Below, one piece after another: positions 34,441 to 45,059 of a stretch of DNA of 64,000 bases; positions within the stretch are counted from its first letter, which is position 1; every line of letters begins with the position of its first letter. The notes beneath the pieces are model-generated. The model was not told where the DNA came from and ran no database searches. It worked only from the letters and a program-made list of their open reading frames with translations. Source of the DNA: Neoceratodus forsteri (Eukaryota; Chordata; Ceratodontiformes; Ceratodontidae); NCBI GenBank assembly GCA_016271365.2, contig CM057456.1, positions 1,397,883,001-1,397,947,000 on the forward strand. Reading direction: 5' to 3'. The translations under genes and the position numbers were made by a program.

Positions 34441-35666
34441 GCCAGCATGGTGGCGCTCCCACCACCACATTCCATTCACTATTTATATTGCACATTCTCA
34501 AAAAGAAGGGAAATTCATGGCAAAAAAACTCCATTTAATGCATCAGTTAGGGTTGTTTCACAGCGACAAAAGTGAGGAAATTCAGCGTTAGGGTTGAAAA
34601 CCCTAACTGCACATTCCCCCCCAACCCCACCACACACACACACACGCAAGTAGGGGAAGGATCAAGGCAACACAATCAATCACACACAGCCAGCAGCAGG
34701 TAACAGAAATAACATACAACTATCTAAATCATGAAACCGCACACCCATGCTCCCATCGGGTTGTGGCATGGGGTTGTCACTGCTAACTCTGATCCCAGAC
34801 GTTACACGCACCACAAAACACATATCACTATGGACAACTGGCCATCTTGGGTCACACGCTGCCACCAACACATAACACAGACTACACATATGGTATTTTG
34901 GGGTGTACAGGACCTAAAACAGGATTTTCCACATTCCCTGAAATACTTTCAAAAATCACTTTCATAAATGCGACAGTGTCATGCTATGCATTTGAGACAC
35001 TTTCGTGGTTGCAACTGTATTTCTTTGACTTTTCTTCGTTGCTTTCACAAATGCAATACTGTTGTGTGTTCCGTCTTTGACACTTTCGTGTATGTGACAG
35101 TATTTTGCGAAAGTATGCTCCTGATGACTGCACATCTTTGCCATCATCCTGCAAGCAAACTGCTGGGTCCTTTGGGCTGAAATGTGCAGGGTGGCAAGCC
35201 GTGGTCCCACAGATGTGCCTTTTCCTGCTTTGGTGCTAAAATACTTAAGCGTGACAAAGTTACACTGTTCCAAAATTGAGCAATTTCCCATAGACTAACA
35301 TTGTGGAATCCATGACGCCTTTCACCACCCATATATTGAAAATGTAGCAAGGTACACAGTTTTTGCTACTGCCACCTTGTTTCACCTTTAGGTGAACTAA
35401 CCTCATGAAAAAAGTTTAGAAATACTGTACTATACCTGAAGTTAGATTTCTTACCTACTCACTATGGTAACACAGGTATACACCTCCTGCTGGTTGTGTG
35501 TGATTGGTTGTGTTGCCTTGGTCCTTCCCCTACCTGCATGTGTATGTGTGTGTGTGTGTGGTGGTGAATGTACAGTTAGGGTTTTCAACTATAACACCGA
35601 ATTTCCTCACTTTTGTCACTGTGGAACAACCCTAACTGATGAATTAAATGGAGTTTTCTGCCATGA
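34441..35666. mobile_element. F module copy E: foldback with loop of about 0.8 kb
   Basis: The left arm (34490-34690) runs through 'cattctcaaaaagaaggg', 'taatgcatcagttagggttg', 'gttagggttgaaaaccctaa' and 'acaggcaagtagggg'-like text. The right arm (about 35490-35660) is its inverse ('ccttggtccttcccctacc', 'acaccgaatttcctcactt', 'gaacaaccctaactgatga'). The loop 34700-35480 includes a U-like unit (35140-35300). In the arms an old version of the small reading frame seen at 38449 is recognisable but lacks its ATG. Confidence 0.75.
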
Positions 35667-35690
35667 ATATATATATATATATATATATAT
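35667..35690. repeat. (TA)n tract
   Basis: TA run between F (copy E) and L (copy F). Confidence 0.95.
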
Positions 35691-36240
35691 TATGGTAGCA
35701 CGGTAGTGCTACCATAGTTAGGGTTGAGGAGCCATTTCTATGTTAAACCCCAAAACTTTGCACCTTAATAACTTTGTAACCGTTTGACAGATTTGGCTGA
35801 AATTTGGCATACGTGATCAAAAACCATAGGCCATGGGATCTGCCAAGTTTTGTAGTGGTTGGATATACAGCTGTGGAGTTATTAAGCGTGATCTGTGCGC
35901 ACAATTATGCTTTTTTTGGAATTCTACGGTCGTGCCTACAGGTCGTACGGTTTGTGCGACTGGTCCAAAATCTTCAGGGAATGTGTGGTCAGGGTCCCCG
36001 ATGTGCCTTTTGAAGAGTTCATGAAAAATATTAAACGGTTCAAAAGTTATTCAAAACAGTTTCCATTATAAGTCAATGGGAAAGGTTAACAAAAGTTCAA
36101 CACTTTCGCAAATGCATTTTTACTTTTAGAAATGGCCTGTTACTTTCGAAATTGGCCATTTGTTTTCAGTTGTGGTCAGAAAATGGTTGGCATTTAAATT
36201 TGGGACCCTCTAGCAACCTAATTCTTTTTGTATTCACCAA
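35691..36240 (+). repeat. L module copy F, hairpin with paired changes
   Basis: ATGGTAGCAC-GGTA-GTGCTACCAT (35692-35715) is a perfect stem. Compared with copy E it differs at two stem positions on both sides, so pairing is kept. The rest follows the L order: 'atagttagggttgagga', 'tttgcaccttaataacttt', 'ttggctgaaatttggcatac'. Confidence 0.8.
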
Positions 36241-36406
36241 GTCGTAACCTGAGGATGCTTGCCATGTCTTTATTTTGTGGTAAAACACCCCAGAAATATG
36301 TTTTTCAAATTTCTGGAAAAAGTACTTTTGCAAATTACTTTCGTGCTCACGAAAGTGTCGAACTTTTTTGTGAAAGCTTTCGCAAATTGCAACAGTAGTT
36401 TTCCAT
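36241..36406 (+). repeat. Spacer with 'ctttcgcaaa' phrases
   Basis: Parallels 32650-32860: 'cctgaggatgcttgccatg', 'ccccagaaatatgttttt' and repeated 'cgaaagtg' or 'ttcgcaaat' words. Confidence 0.6.
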
Positions 36407-36988
36407 CTGTGGGACAGTGACAGCGATTCTTTGGCACTGCGCTGCAAAAGAACCGTTGGGAGTTTGGGGCTGAAATTTGGAAGGAACGGAGCCAACATCT
36501 AACAGATGTGCCTTTCAGTGTTGTATTGAAAAAATAGTACATGGTGGCAAAGTTACAGCACTGCAAAGTTGACAGTTTTTCCCATAGGATAACATTACGG
36601 CGCCCGACGCATTACAGAAATCCTTTGGCACCCTGCTGCAAAATAACAGTTCGGTCTTTTTTCCTGATATTTGGAGGGAAGACAGCCAACAGCCCACAGA
36701 TGTGCCTTTCAGTAGTTTGGTGAAAAAATATAACATGGCGGCAAAGTTATGGCACTCCAAAGTTGACGGTTTTTCCCATAGAATAACATTACGGCTCCCG
36801 ACGCATTACAGAAATCCTTTGGATCCCTGCTGCAAAATAACGGTTTGGTCTTTTTTCCTGAAATTTGGAGGGAAGACAGCCAACAGCCCACAGATGTGCC
36901 TTTCAGTGGTTTGGTGAAAAAACATTACAGGGAGGCAAATTTATGGTGCTCTGAACTTTTCTTTTTTTCCCATAGGATAACATTACGG
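36407..36988 (+). repeat. U module: three tandem units of exactly 194 bp
   Basis: Units are 36407-36600, 36601-36794 and 36795-36988, each ending 'ataacattacgg'. Shared text includes 'ctgctgcaaaataac', 'ggagggaagacagccaac' and 'cacagatgtgcctttcagt'. Units 2 and 3 are nearly identical, indicating recent duplication. Reading frames across the units repeat accordingly but carry no known domain. Confidence 0.9.
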
Positions 36989-37690
36989 CGTTTGCCGCAC
37001 CTTTCAGGGCCCGTATCTCGGAAACGGTGTGAGGTACGGACTTTTCGTCGGAAAACCTCTTAGCCCCCTAAGGACAGTTATAAATAATATGACTTTTAAA
37101 TTTTTTTTCTACCTTCGACGGTTCCTGAGATATAATATATTTAGTATTCCAAGATCTCATTTTCTGCACCGATACTCATTATTATGCATACATTATTTGT
37201 ACTCACTGTCTTTCTCTATGCAGGTTTTGGGGAAAACCAGCCTGTCTTATTACTGTTACTGTTGCCCTTTAAGCTTGTGTTCCATTTCCGTTTCACTTAC
37301 CATTGACGCTCTGCGCCACCATGTCGTTATCCTTTGCGTTTTCATTTGCGCTATGCTTTCTGTTATTTTTTGCCATTTCTGTCTACAGTACTGTTTATCT
37401 TTCTGTTTCACTTTATATCACCATGCCCATTGACATTTCTATTTGCAGGAACCATGTTATTATGTGACAACACATCACGTGGCAGACCATTCCCGTCTAT
37501 GCCACCATGTGCGTTACCCTTTCTGTTCTCATTCACGCTTGTGTTACCATGTGCGACACTGTTAGCATTTCTGTTTGCATTGCTGTCCCTGTTAGTATGC
37601 CACAAGACATCATGTGGTGGGGGGCCCCACGCTCCCGCCGCTGCATTACATTCACTATTTCTCATTATCATTCTCAAAAAGAAGGGAAAT
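36989..37690 (+). repeat. S and H modules, copy F
   Basis: S (37005-37200) has 'gggcccgtatctcggaaac' and 'ttcctgagatataatat'. H (about 37240-37610) keeps the six-base rhythm in a shorter form and ends 'agacatcatgtggtgggg'. The F junction 'cattctcaaaaagaaggg' follows. Confidence 0.7.
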
Positions 37691-37925
37691 TAGAGGCAAA
37701 AAACTCCATTTAATGCATTAGTTAGGTTGTTCCACAGTGACAAAAGTGAGGAATTCTCAGTTAGGGTTGAAACCCCTTGCACCCCACCCACCCCCAACCG
37801 GCATTGGGGTGTGCATTGGGATCGTGGGTCCTAACTCTCACCTCATTCTCCTATACTTCTGCTGCTTTACACATGTCATGGGGTGAGAGTTAGGCCTGAT
37901 GATCCCAATGCACACCCCAATGCCA
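37691..37925. mobile_element. Partial F module (left arm and centre only)
   Basis: It begins 'taatgcattagttaggttg', then 'ttagggttgaaaccccttg' and a central inverted repeat ('cattggggtgtgcattggga' against 'tcccaatgcacaccccaatg'). The right arm is missing: at about 37925 the text jumps back into H. Confidence 0.7.
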
Positions 37926-38290
37926 CAGCACGGCCATCCTTTATGCTTTTCATTTGCGCTTTGCTTCTGTTACTTTTTTGCCATTTGTGTGTACTGCATT
38001 GTTTCTCTTTCTGTTTCATTCTTGCGTCACCATGCCCATTGACATTTCCATTTACAGGCACCATGTTACTATGTGACAAGACATCATGTGGCACACTCGT
38101 TCCTGCTCTATGCCACGCGCGTGTACCCTTTCTGTTCTCATTCACGCTTGTGTTACCATGTGTGCCACTGTTAGCATTTCTGTTTGCATTGCTGCTCCTG
38201 TTACTATGCCACAAAACATCATGTGGTGTGAACGCGGGGCCCTTTGGGCCCCACGCTCCCATACCGCATTACATTCACTATTTCTCATTA
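37926..38290 (+). repeat. Duplicated H segment
   Basis: This block repeats 37325-37680. Shared phrases are 'tttcatttgcgct', 'ccatgcccattgacatttc', 'caccatgttactatgtgac' and 'tgccacaa.acatcatgtgg'. Together with the partial F before it, this indicates a tandem duplication of about 0.6 kb. Confidence 0.75.
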
Positions 38291-40457
38291 TCATTCTCAA
38301 AAGAAGGAAATTGAGGCAGAAAACTCCTTAATGCATTAGTTAGGGTTGTTCCACAGCGACAAAGTGAGGAATTCGCTGTTAGGGTTGAAAACCCTAACTC
38401 CAATTCACCCCCAGCACCACACACACAGACACACACACACATTCAAGTATGGGGAGGACCAAGTCAACACAACCAATGACAGACATCCAGCAGCAGGTGA
38501 CAGAAATAACAAACAATTGTCTAAATGTACTACGAGACATCCCCACCCACCTGACCAGGTACTGCATGCTCAGTGGAGATCAACAGCAAAACTGAGGCCA
38601 TGTACACCAAACATACACATCCCGATTGCAGCTGCACACAATGTACCACACTTAGTAGTTGCATGGCCTACCTACCGATGCCCCACACACCAGACCACAC
38701 CACTTGTGGTGGGCCACCTGAGCAATAGAGTTCAGCAAAACCAAGGAGTTGTACAGGTATAATATCTCTGATTATAACAAGGGTTTGAGAAATGCAGCTT
38801 TCTAATTGACTGTAAACATTGTAACAGCCTTATGTTTAGTTTTTATTAACATACATGTAGAGCCAACCATATGATGAACATGGTTTAATGTTGTTTAAAA
38901 ACAGTTTATTATGATAGCAATAAGCCACTCCCAGGTATTATGTTAATGGTCAGTTTATCACTGTCTAGCGACATGTGGCACTCGGCTATGCCTCATTCAA
39001 CATTAAACCCCTACAGGGTGATTAACAGACCATTTAACATAACTGTTGGTCATGCCTTATTGCTTAATTGTCTTTATGAGTAGATACTCTCCTCTGCTAG
39101 GCACTGCAGCAGCTTTGTAACACCAGTGTCCACCCAGTTACACCATACACTGTCTAGTTACTGGAGAATGGCTGTGAATATGAACTCATGAAGATGAACA
39201 GTGTAACTTGATCATTACAGTCATCGAAACCCTAGGTGATTATAACTGACAGAGTCAGTGATAGAGGATAACCCTGCTGTCCTAGTACACTTACCCCATT
39301 GTGAGTTAAATCAATACTAGAAGACATTCTGTTTATATCTACACCATACCTACTTGATTCCTGTTGTACCACAATTAACATAGTTATCACTTTGATAGCA
39401 TCAGTGACAGAAGTGTGGCAAACCCAAACAGTAGGCATACAGCCTGAGTATGAAACAACTGTTAAAAAAATCACACTGTGTCCATAAGTGGCATAGATCA
39501 CTCTTGCAACAATAGTAAATGTATTACTATTTGAATAAGTTAGTCATCACAGATGCAATGAGATTGTCTTTATCAGGTACAACATACTCAGTAAGTGCCT
39601 ACAGGAAAATCTATCCTATATACATCTCCGATACAGGTACATCATTGTTGGCTCAGTAGTGCTATGATATTTAGAAGTTGCTTGGCCTGATCCATGCAAT
39701 TACAATGTTTCTTACAAAGAATATTTACTACATCTTTAGTATTGAAACACACTGAAGGTCTATGTATGTACATCAGCAGTACACCTTCATCAGTAAGAAT
39801 GCATGTGATACTGGCAGTACGAATTTCACAGCGTTGAACAGGCAATGCTTTTCCATACGTTTACATCAGCCTCTCTATGTTGAGTAAACCATTGCAGTAA
39901 ATGTACTACTATGTAAATCACCTACTAAATGTATCACTACTTTATCTTGCATGCTAGTGTCTTGTAGTTAATTTAAGTGCTTCTCTTAATTAATGTATAC
40001 TCACTAGTGTTAAACCTTTCTACAACTGTCATCATGCACCTTCAGCATTTATATTGAATAACGGCACAGTACCAGTTGTGGTGTGGTGGGTCATCGTAGG
40101 TAAGGCCATGCAACTACTAAGTGTGGTACGCTGTGCAGCTGCAATCAGGGATGTGTTACGCTTGGTGTACGTGGCCTCAGTTTTGCTGTTGATCTCCACT
40201 GAGCATGCAGTACCTGGTCAGGTGGGTGGGATGTCTTAGTACATTTAGACAATTGTTTGTTATTTCTGTCACCTGCTGCTGGATGTCTGTCATTGGTTGT
40301 GTTGACTTGGTCCTCCCCATACTTGAATGTGTGTGTGTGTCTGTGTGTGTGTGGTGCTGGGGTGAATTCGAGTTAGAGTTTTCAACCCTAACAGTGAATT
40401 TCCTCACTTTGTCGCTGTTGAACAACCCTAACTAATGCATTAAACAGAGTTTTTGCC

Positions 40458-40461
<4 letters not shown>
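38291..40461. mobile_element. Large F-type foldback: arms of about 400 bp, loop of about 1.35 kb
   Basis: The left arm 38291-38720 and right arm about 40070-40461 are inverse copies, from 'taatgcattagttagggttg' through 'gttagggttgaaaaccctaa', a CA-rich run and 'ccagcagcaggtgacagaa' to 'cctaccgatgccccaca'. Each arm holds a matching small frame starting MGRTKSTQPM: 38449-38595 plus (48 codons) and 40177-40320 minus (47 codons). They differ by a three-base gap that keeps the frame. I do not recognise the peptide. The loop holds minus-strand open frames at 39232-39501 and 39642-39845 with no motif known to me, and the small hairpin 38917-39065. Confidence 0.8.
38917..39065. mobile_element. Short hairpin element (GGCATGAC family) inside the loop
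   Basis: The left end 'agcaataagccactcccagg' and right end 'tggtcatgccttattgct' are inverse, and the centre contains 'cactcggctatgcctcattc'. Same family as 57008-57150 and 57372-57514. Confidence 0.65.

Positions 40462-40509
<48 letters not shown>
40462..40509. repeat. (TA)n tract
   Basis: TA run between F (copy F) and L (copy G). Confidence 0.95.
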
Positions 40510-40511
<2 letters not shown>

Positions 40512-40515
40512 GTAC

Positions 40516-40990
40516 ACATTATAGTGGCACGGTCACACCACTATAGTTAGGGTTCAGTTGTCACTTCTATCTTAAACTCAAACTTTTGCACATTAATAAC
40601 TTTGGACCCGTTCAATGGATTTGCCTGAAATTTTGTATGCGCGGTGGGGCATGGTAGATCTCTTGATCTGCCAAATTTTGTTTTGGTTGGGCTAACAGAC
40701 TTTGCACAGTAAAACACTGAAAATGCAAAATTATCCATTTTTGGAGGCTGCTTTTGGGATTTTGGATGTGACCCTGAGTGGCCATTGTGTGGTGTGCTGC
40801 TCTGCAAGATGGCTCATTTGAAAGAGCTTTGGTGGCCAGACATGCCGCTTTTCATTTGGTGAAAAAATAGTAAGGCTTTCAAAAGTGATGCCACTTTTAA
40901 GTTCCCATTATGTCAATGGGAAAATTTATATGTATGTTTTGTGAACAAAGAATGGGGTTCTGGCTATCTGGTCCCACCTGACTATCAAAG
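40516..40990 (+). repeat. L module copy G, left terminal repeat of the 5-kb unit
   Basis: It begins ATAGTGGCACGGTCACACCA. The stem has one mismatch. Then come 'tatagttagggttcagttg', 'tttgcacattaataacttt' and 'ggtagatctcttgatctgcc'. The inverse of the last phrase ('ggcacatcaagagatctacc') is present at 45389-45408, so this copy and 45200-45538 form long terminal inverted repeats. Confidence 0.85.
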
Positions 40991-41800
40991 AATTTGCAGC
41001 CTCGCTGTTCAAAAATCTTTATCCCCGAGAATTTTCAAAATTCCTTGATCGTGAGGTCTGCCATCTTGTATTTTGTTTTCCAATCAGAAAAACACAAATA
41101 TCTGGGCTCAGGGGTCACTCCTGAAGTAAAACTTGGATGGGTTTTACTCAGGGGGCTCCGATATATTGAGCCATGTCTTTGGTTTCATCCAAATCGGTCA
41201 AAAAATAGAGTTATAAGCTTTTAAAATCTTTGTTCGTGGCTTGCTAATGATCTTTGATTGCGAGTCTGCAAATTCTATGATCGCGAGTTTCTTTGATTGC
41301 GATCCTGCATCGCAACATAAATATACAAATATCTTGACTCAGGGGTGGGTTAGGGGCACAAGTGAGGGTGGGTTTTGATCAGGGGGGTTCGTTCTATTGA
41401 GGCATGCCATTGTTTCCATTTAAATTGGTCAAAAAATCTGTTTTCCGTAGTTGTTATTCTTTGCTCACGAGCGTGCGATTTCTTTGATCGCAAGCCTGCA
41501 AATTCTTTGATTGCGAGATTATTTGATCGAGATTGTGCATCGCAAGGGAGGGACGAGATGGCCAGATTAAAAAATCAATTTTCTCAGCCCAGAGGTGCCC
41601 TAGGAAGTCAAATGAGGGAGGGTTTTGCTCAGGGGGCTTCATTCTGTCAAACCATGGTGGTGGTTTACCGCAATTACTTCAATTTTTTTATTTATGGCAT
41701 TTTTTATTCTTTCTTCATGAGCCTGCAAATTCTTTGATCGTGAGATTCTTTGATCACCATCTTTGATCATGAGGGAGGGACAAGATGGCCAGATTTTTTT
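40991..41800 (+). repeat. G module, copy G
   Basis: Repeated 'ctttgatcgcgag', 'tgcaaattctttgatcg' and 'ggagggacgagatggcc' phrases, plus 'agtcaaatgagggagggttt' blocks, as at 23860-24455. Confidence 0.8.
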
Positions 41801-42440
41801 ATAATGGAATAGATAGGGAAATTTTACCAATCTTTAACATTGAATATCTCAGAAATGGTTTGGTCTTTTTACTTGAAATTTGGAGAGTGTTTGAGGCATG
41901 TTGTGTGGATGTAAATTGCAGTATTTATATGTCAGAAAAATTTTTTTGGAGGAGATATGGCGTGGCACAGTTTACATTTTGTGGACAGCATTTTGCTTGT
42001 GGTGGTGGCTTGAAATTGATAGGATATCTAGCCTTAGTGTCATGGATGTAGTTTTCAGTTGTGTGTGTTAAATGTAAACAGGTGTGGAACTGTGCAACTC
42101 TGACAAATGAAAATTTCAAACTTTGACATGTTTTATCTCGGACACGGTTTGGTCTTTTCACTTGAAATGTGGATAGTGTTGATGGCATCTCCTGTAGATG
42201 TGAATTGTGGTGTTTACATAGGTTCCATAGTTATAACATTCTGAAGTTTAGAAATTTCCCATAGGATAACATTGTGGTGGTTGGAGTACCTTTCGGAAGC
42301 TATATCTCAAAAATGCTTAGAGATACAGAGTTTTTGTGAAACGCAGCTAAGCAGTTATGCATGTTTGCAGGTCTTGATTACAACTGCAGTAGAAATTTTT
42401 GTCAATGTCCCTATGGCGACTGTGATGCTGTGCCATTGGC
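41801..42440 (+). repeat. Diverged U-like segment
   Basis: 'ttgaatatctcagaaatgg' and 'acttgaaatttggagagtg' at 41840 recur in diverged form at 42125 ('ttttatctcggacacggttt', 'acttgaaatgtggatagtg'). Then 'cccataggataacattgtgg' at 42249 and 'ctatatctcaaaaatgc' appear, as at U-S junctions. Period and identity are poor. Confidence 0.5.
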
Positions 42441-42780
42441 AGCACAAGGGTTAATTGCAATTTCTCTGACCCTGCGCTCCCACAGGAAGATGAGGGTTAA
42501 TTACAATGTCTCTATGCTTGTGGATAGATGGAAGCACAGGGCCCAGATGTGGATACCATTATGGAGTGATGGGAATGCAGGGCCATAGGGCCCTGCACTA
42601 CCACAGGGAGATGATGGTTAATTACAATGTGTCTACACTTATGGATTGATAGGAGCACAGGGTCACCCACATGTACATCAGAGGCAATTACAATATGCAT
42701 GCATGGGAGTACAGGGCCCAGAGGGCCCTGTGCTCCTACTACACTGTGACTCGACACTTATGGATAGATGGGGGCACCCA
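42441..42780 (+). repeat. Degenerate minisatellite near F
   Basis: 'agatgagggttaattacaatg' at 42487 and 'agatgatggttaattacaatg' at 42607 (120-bp spacing), with 'gaagcacagggccc'-like text in each, and a third partial copy near 42690. A related text precedes the F block in half-unit C ('agtgcagggcctggaggg', 28667). Confidence 0.65.
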
Positions 42781-42799
42781 TAAACAACTATGGCTATGG

Positions 42800-43328
42800 A
42801 GATACTTTCTCAAAAAGTAAGGAAATTCTATGCAAAAAACTGCATTAATGCACCATTAGGGTTCCTTATGATTATACTTTCTCGTAGGGAAATTCTATGC
42901 AAAAAATGTTGTTAATCACTATTAGAGTTCCAGCATCAGAAGCTGGGAAATGAGATCTTAGGGTTCCCATCCCTAAGACCCAATCTCCCACCCTCAGATT
43001 CCAACCCTAAGACCCCACCCCCACTCTGCATGCAGGAACAGGTGTGAGGGGTGTGCCTTGGGGTTGTAAACCCTAATGCTCACCCTGTTCCAAGAGTAAG
43101 TATGCTAAGATGGGTACAGAATAAGAGAATGAGGGTGAGTATTAGGATTCACAACCCCCAAGGCACACCCCTCCACACTCTTCCTGCATGCAGGGTGAGG
43201 TTGGGTCTTGGGAGTTAGGAAAGTCAAGGGTGGAGGTGGGTCTTAGGATTGGCATTCCCAAGATCTCATTTCCCAACCTTTTGGTGCTGGAACCTTAATA
43301 GTTCATTAATGAAGTTTTTGCATAGAAA
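42800..43328. mobile_element. F-type foldback, left half of unit G
   Basis: A duplicated start ('gaaattctatgcaaaaaac' at 42821 and again near 42888), then 'ttagggttcccatccctaag'. The inverted centre 'gaggggtgtgccttggggtt' is answered by 'ccccaaggcacacccctcc', and the right arm 'cttaatagttcattaatgaag' leads to the TA run. Confidence 0.75.
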
Positions 43329-43352
43329 ATATATATATATATATATATATAT
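43329..43352. repeat. (TA)n tract at centre of unit G
   Basis: The TA run separates two F-type foldbacks and marks where the two oppositely facing half-units meet. Confidence 0.95.
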
Positions 43353-43354
43353 AT

Positions 43355-43730
43355 TGTATATTGCAAAAACTTCATTAATGCATCAGTTAGGGTTACACTG
43401 ATGAGTAGGAATGTAGCTAGGTCTTCAGTCCCCACACTTACCTCACCCCTGCACAGACACACAGTTGGAGGGTCTGTCTTGGGGCTGTCATCCCACACTC
43501 ACCCTGCTCCATTAGAAAATAAGGTGACATGGGTACATCATAGGAGAAGGGGGTGAGTGTTAGGGTTGACAGCCCCAAGACAGACCCTCCCCACCTGTAG
43601 GCCTCTGCAGGGTGGGGAATGGGGTGCTTTGGTTGGAAACCCTAACACCTCATTTCCCTAGTTTTGTCAATGTAACCCTAACTGATGCATTAATGAAGTT
43701 TCTTTCAATTTATTTCCTTGCTTTTTGAGA
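43355..43730. mobile_element. F-type foldback, right half of unit G
   Basis: 'cttcattaatgcatcagtta' (43370) is answered by 'taactgatgcattaatgaag' (43679-43698). The centre 'gagggtctgtcttggggctg' is answered by 'cagccccaagacagaccctc'. It contains TTAGGG/CCCTAA pairs. Confidence 0.8.
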
Positions 43731-44480
43731 TAGTATAATCGGAACCTTATTTGCTTGTGGGGACTCTGCACTCCCATCCCTCCACAGATGCATATATATA
43801 TATATATAGCTGTGGAAGCACTGGGCCCTCCAGCCCCTGCATTTCCAGTTATAGGACAGCAGTCACCAAATTGTCATCATAGCCATACCTCATCTCATGT
43901 ACCCAGTGGAGAAACTTTTTCGATCCCCGCCAAAATGTAACTTCGCGCAATTGCAATGCCAGTTGGGTCCAGAGGTGCAAAAACACATTTTGGACAGGAT
44001 CTGAAAAATGACAGCTGTAACATACATGAGGTGGTATAATAAAAATGCTATGTTGAAACTTTGGGCTCAAAATATTTAAAATTGCCAATGTTATGAGCAT
44101 GTGTAGCGAAATTGCAACAAATAGTCTTAAATGTGCTATTTTTAATCATTTTGACACCAAATATCCAACACAGCCTTCTTATGACATCACTGCATGTACC
44201 CAGTACAGATAATGTTCAAATCCCCACCAAAAGATAATTATTTGCAACTGCAATGCCAATCTGCGCCACAGGTGCGAAAACACATTTTGGCCAGGATTTG
44301 AAAAATGACAGCTGTGACATCTTGAGGTGAGGTAATAAGAAGACTATGGTCAAAATATGGGGTGACAATATTGAAAATGTCTAAAGTTAAGAGTGTGCAT
44401 AGCGAACTTGCAAGGAATGGTCATAACACAGATATTTTTTTAACATTTTGACCCCAAATTTTCAACAGTGTTCTTTTGAC
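43731..44480 (-). repeat. Y module, inverted copy
   Basis: Reverse complement of the 28130-28700 vocabulary: 'gaaaaatgacagctgt' and 'aaaacacattttggacagg' near 43979-44015, and again near 44276-44310. A short TA run lies at 43793-43808. Non-coding. Confidence 0.7.
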
Positions 44481-44730
44481 GCGACCGCATGAACAATATG
44501 ACTGTCATTACACAAATCCCACCGGAAAGGTAAATTCATCAACTGACTGCAAAATAACCTTTCCAATGGGAGTTGCCTAACAACAGCCATACTGTTCATG
44601 AGGTGGGGTCCCCAAAAGGCCATGTTGTAAATTTGGAGTCAAAAATTTCAAAAAATGGCTGAGTTACGCATAAACAATGAAACCCCCATTGAAATACATT
44701 GAAGTGCATTTACCTTAGTTTCTCATGTTG
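44481..44730 (-). repeat. X module, inverted partial copy
   Basis: 'gcaaaataacctttccaatg', 'gttcatgaggtggggtcccc', 'catgttgtaaatttggagtc' and 'gaaatacattgaagtgcattt' match, inverted, the 3' part of X at 27830-28110. Confidence 0.7.
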
Positions 44731-44739
44731 CAGTCTCTG

Positions 44740-44830
44740 GTTGTAGTAGCAAGACATGTCTTTGATTGGGAGAGCGGATCTCGAACCTGGGACCTCTGTA
44801 GGTGAATGACGGTCTTTGAGGGTGTGACGT
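44740..44830 (-). other. tRNA-like B-box segment (weak)
   Basis: The reverse strand near 44775-44795 reads 'ggtcccaggttcgagatccg', containing a GGTTCGAGATCC box B. A clear box A and cloverleaf are not seen. It may be a SINE head or tRNA pseudogene. Confidence 0.25.
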
Positions 44831-45059
44831 GGGTGTGGGGAGGTGGGTGCACAGTGGTTGGTTGGGTGGGAGTTGCAGGAGTGATCGACGATGGACTGTT
44901 TTTTTTTCAGGTTAAAAAAAAAAAGACAGTGAGGGATGGTTTTTCTATTAACAGGTCACTGCACACCTGGGAGGGAAGGGGGATGCCACTAACCACCAAT
45001 GAAGAATCCAGAGAAATTTGGAGGGTGGGGAGGGGTACCGCTAGACACCAGGGATAGGA
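44831..45059. other. Spacer, no gene
   Basis: Includes 'gaggggtaccgctagacacc' near 45028, matching the axis-flanking text of the 30.27-31.97 kb element at 31259. Confidence 0.4.
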
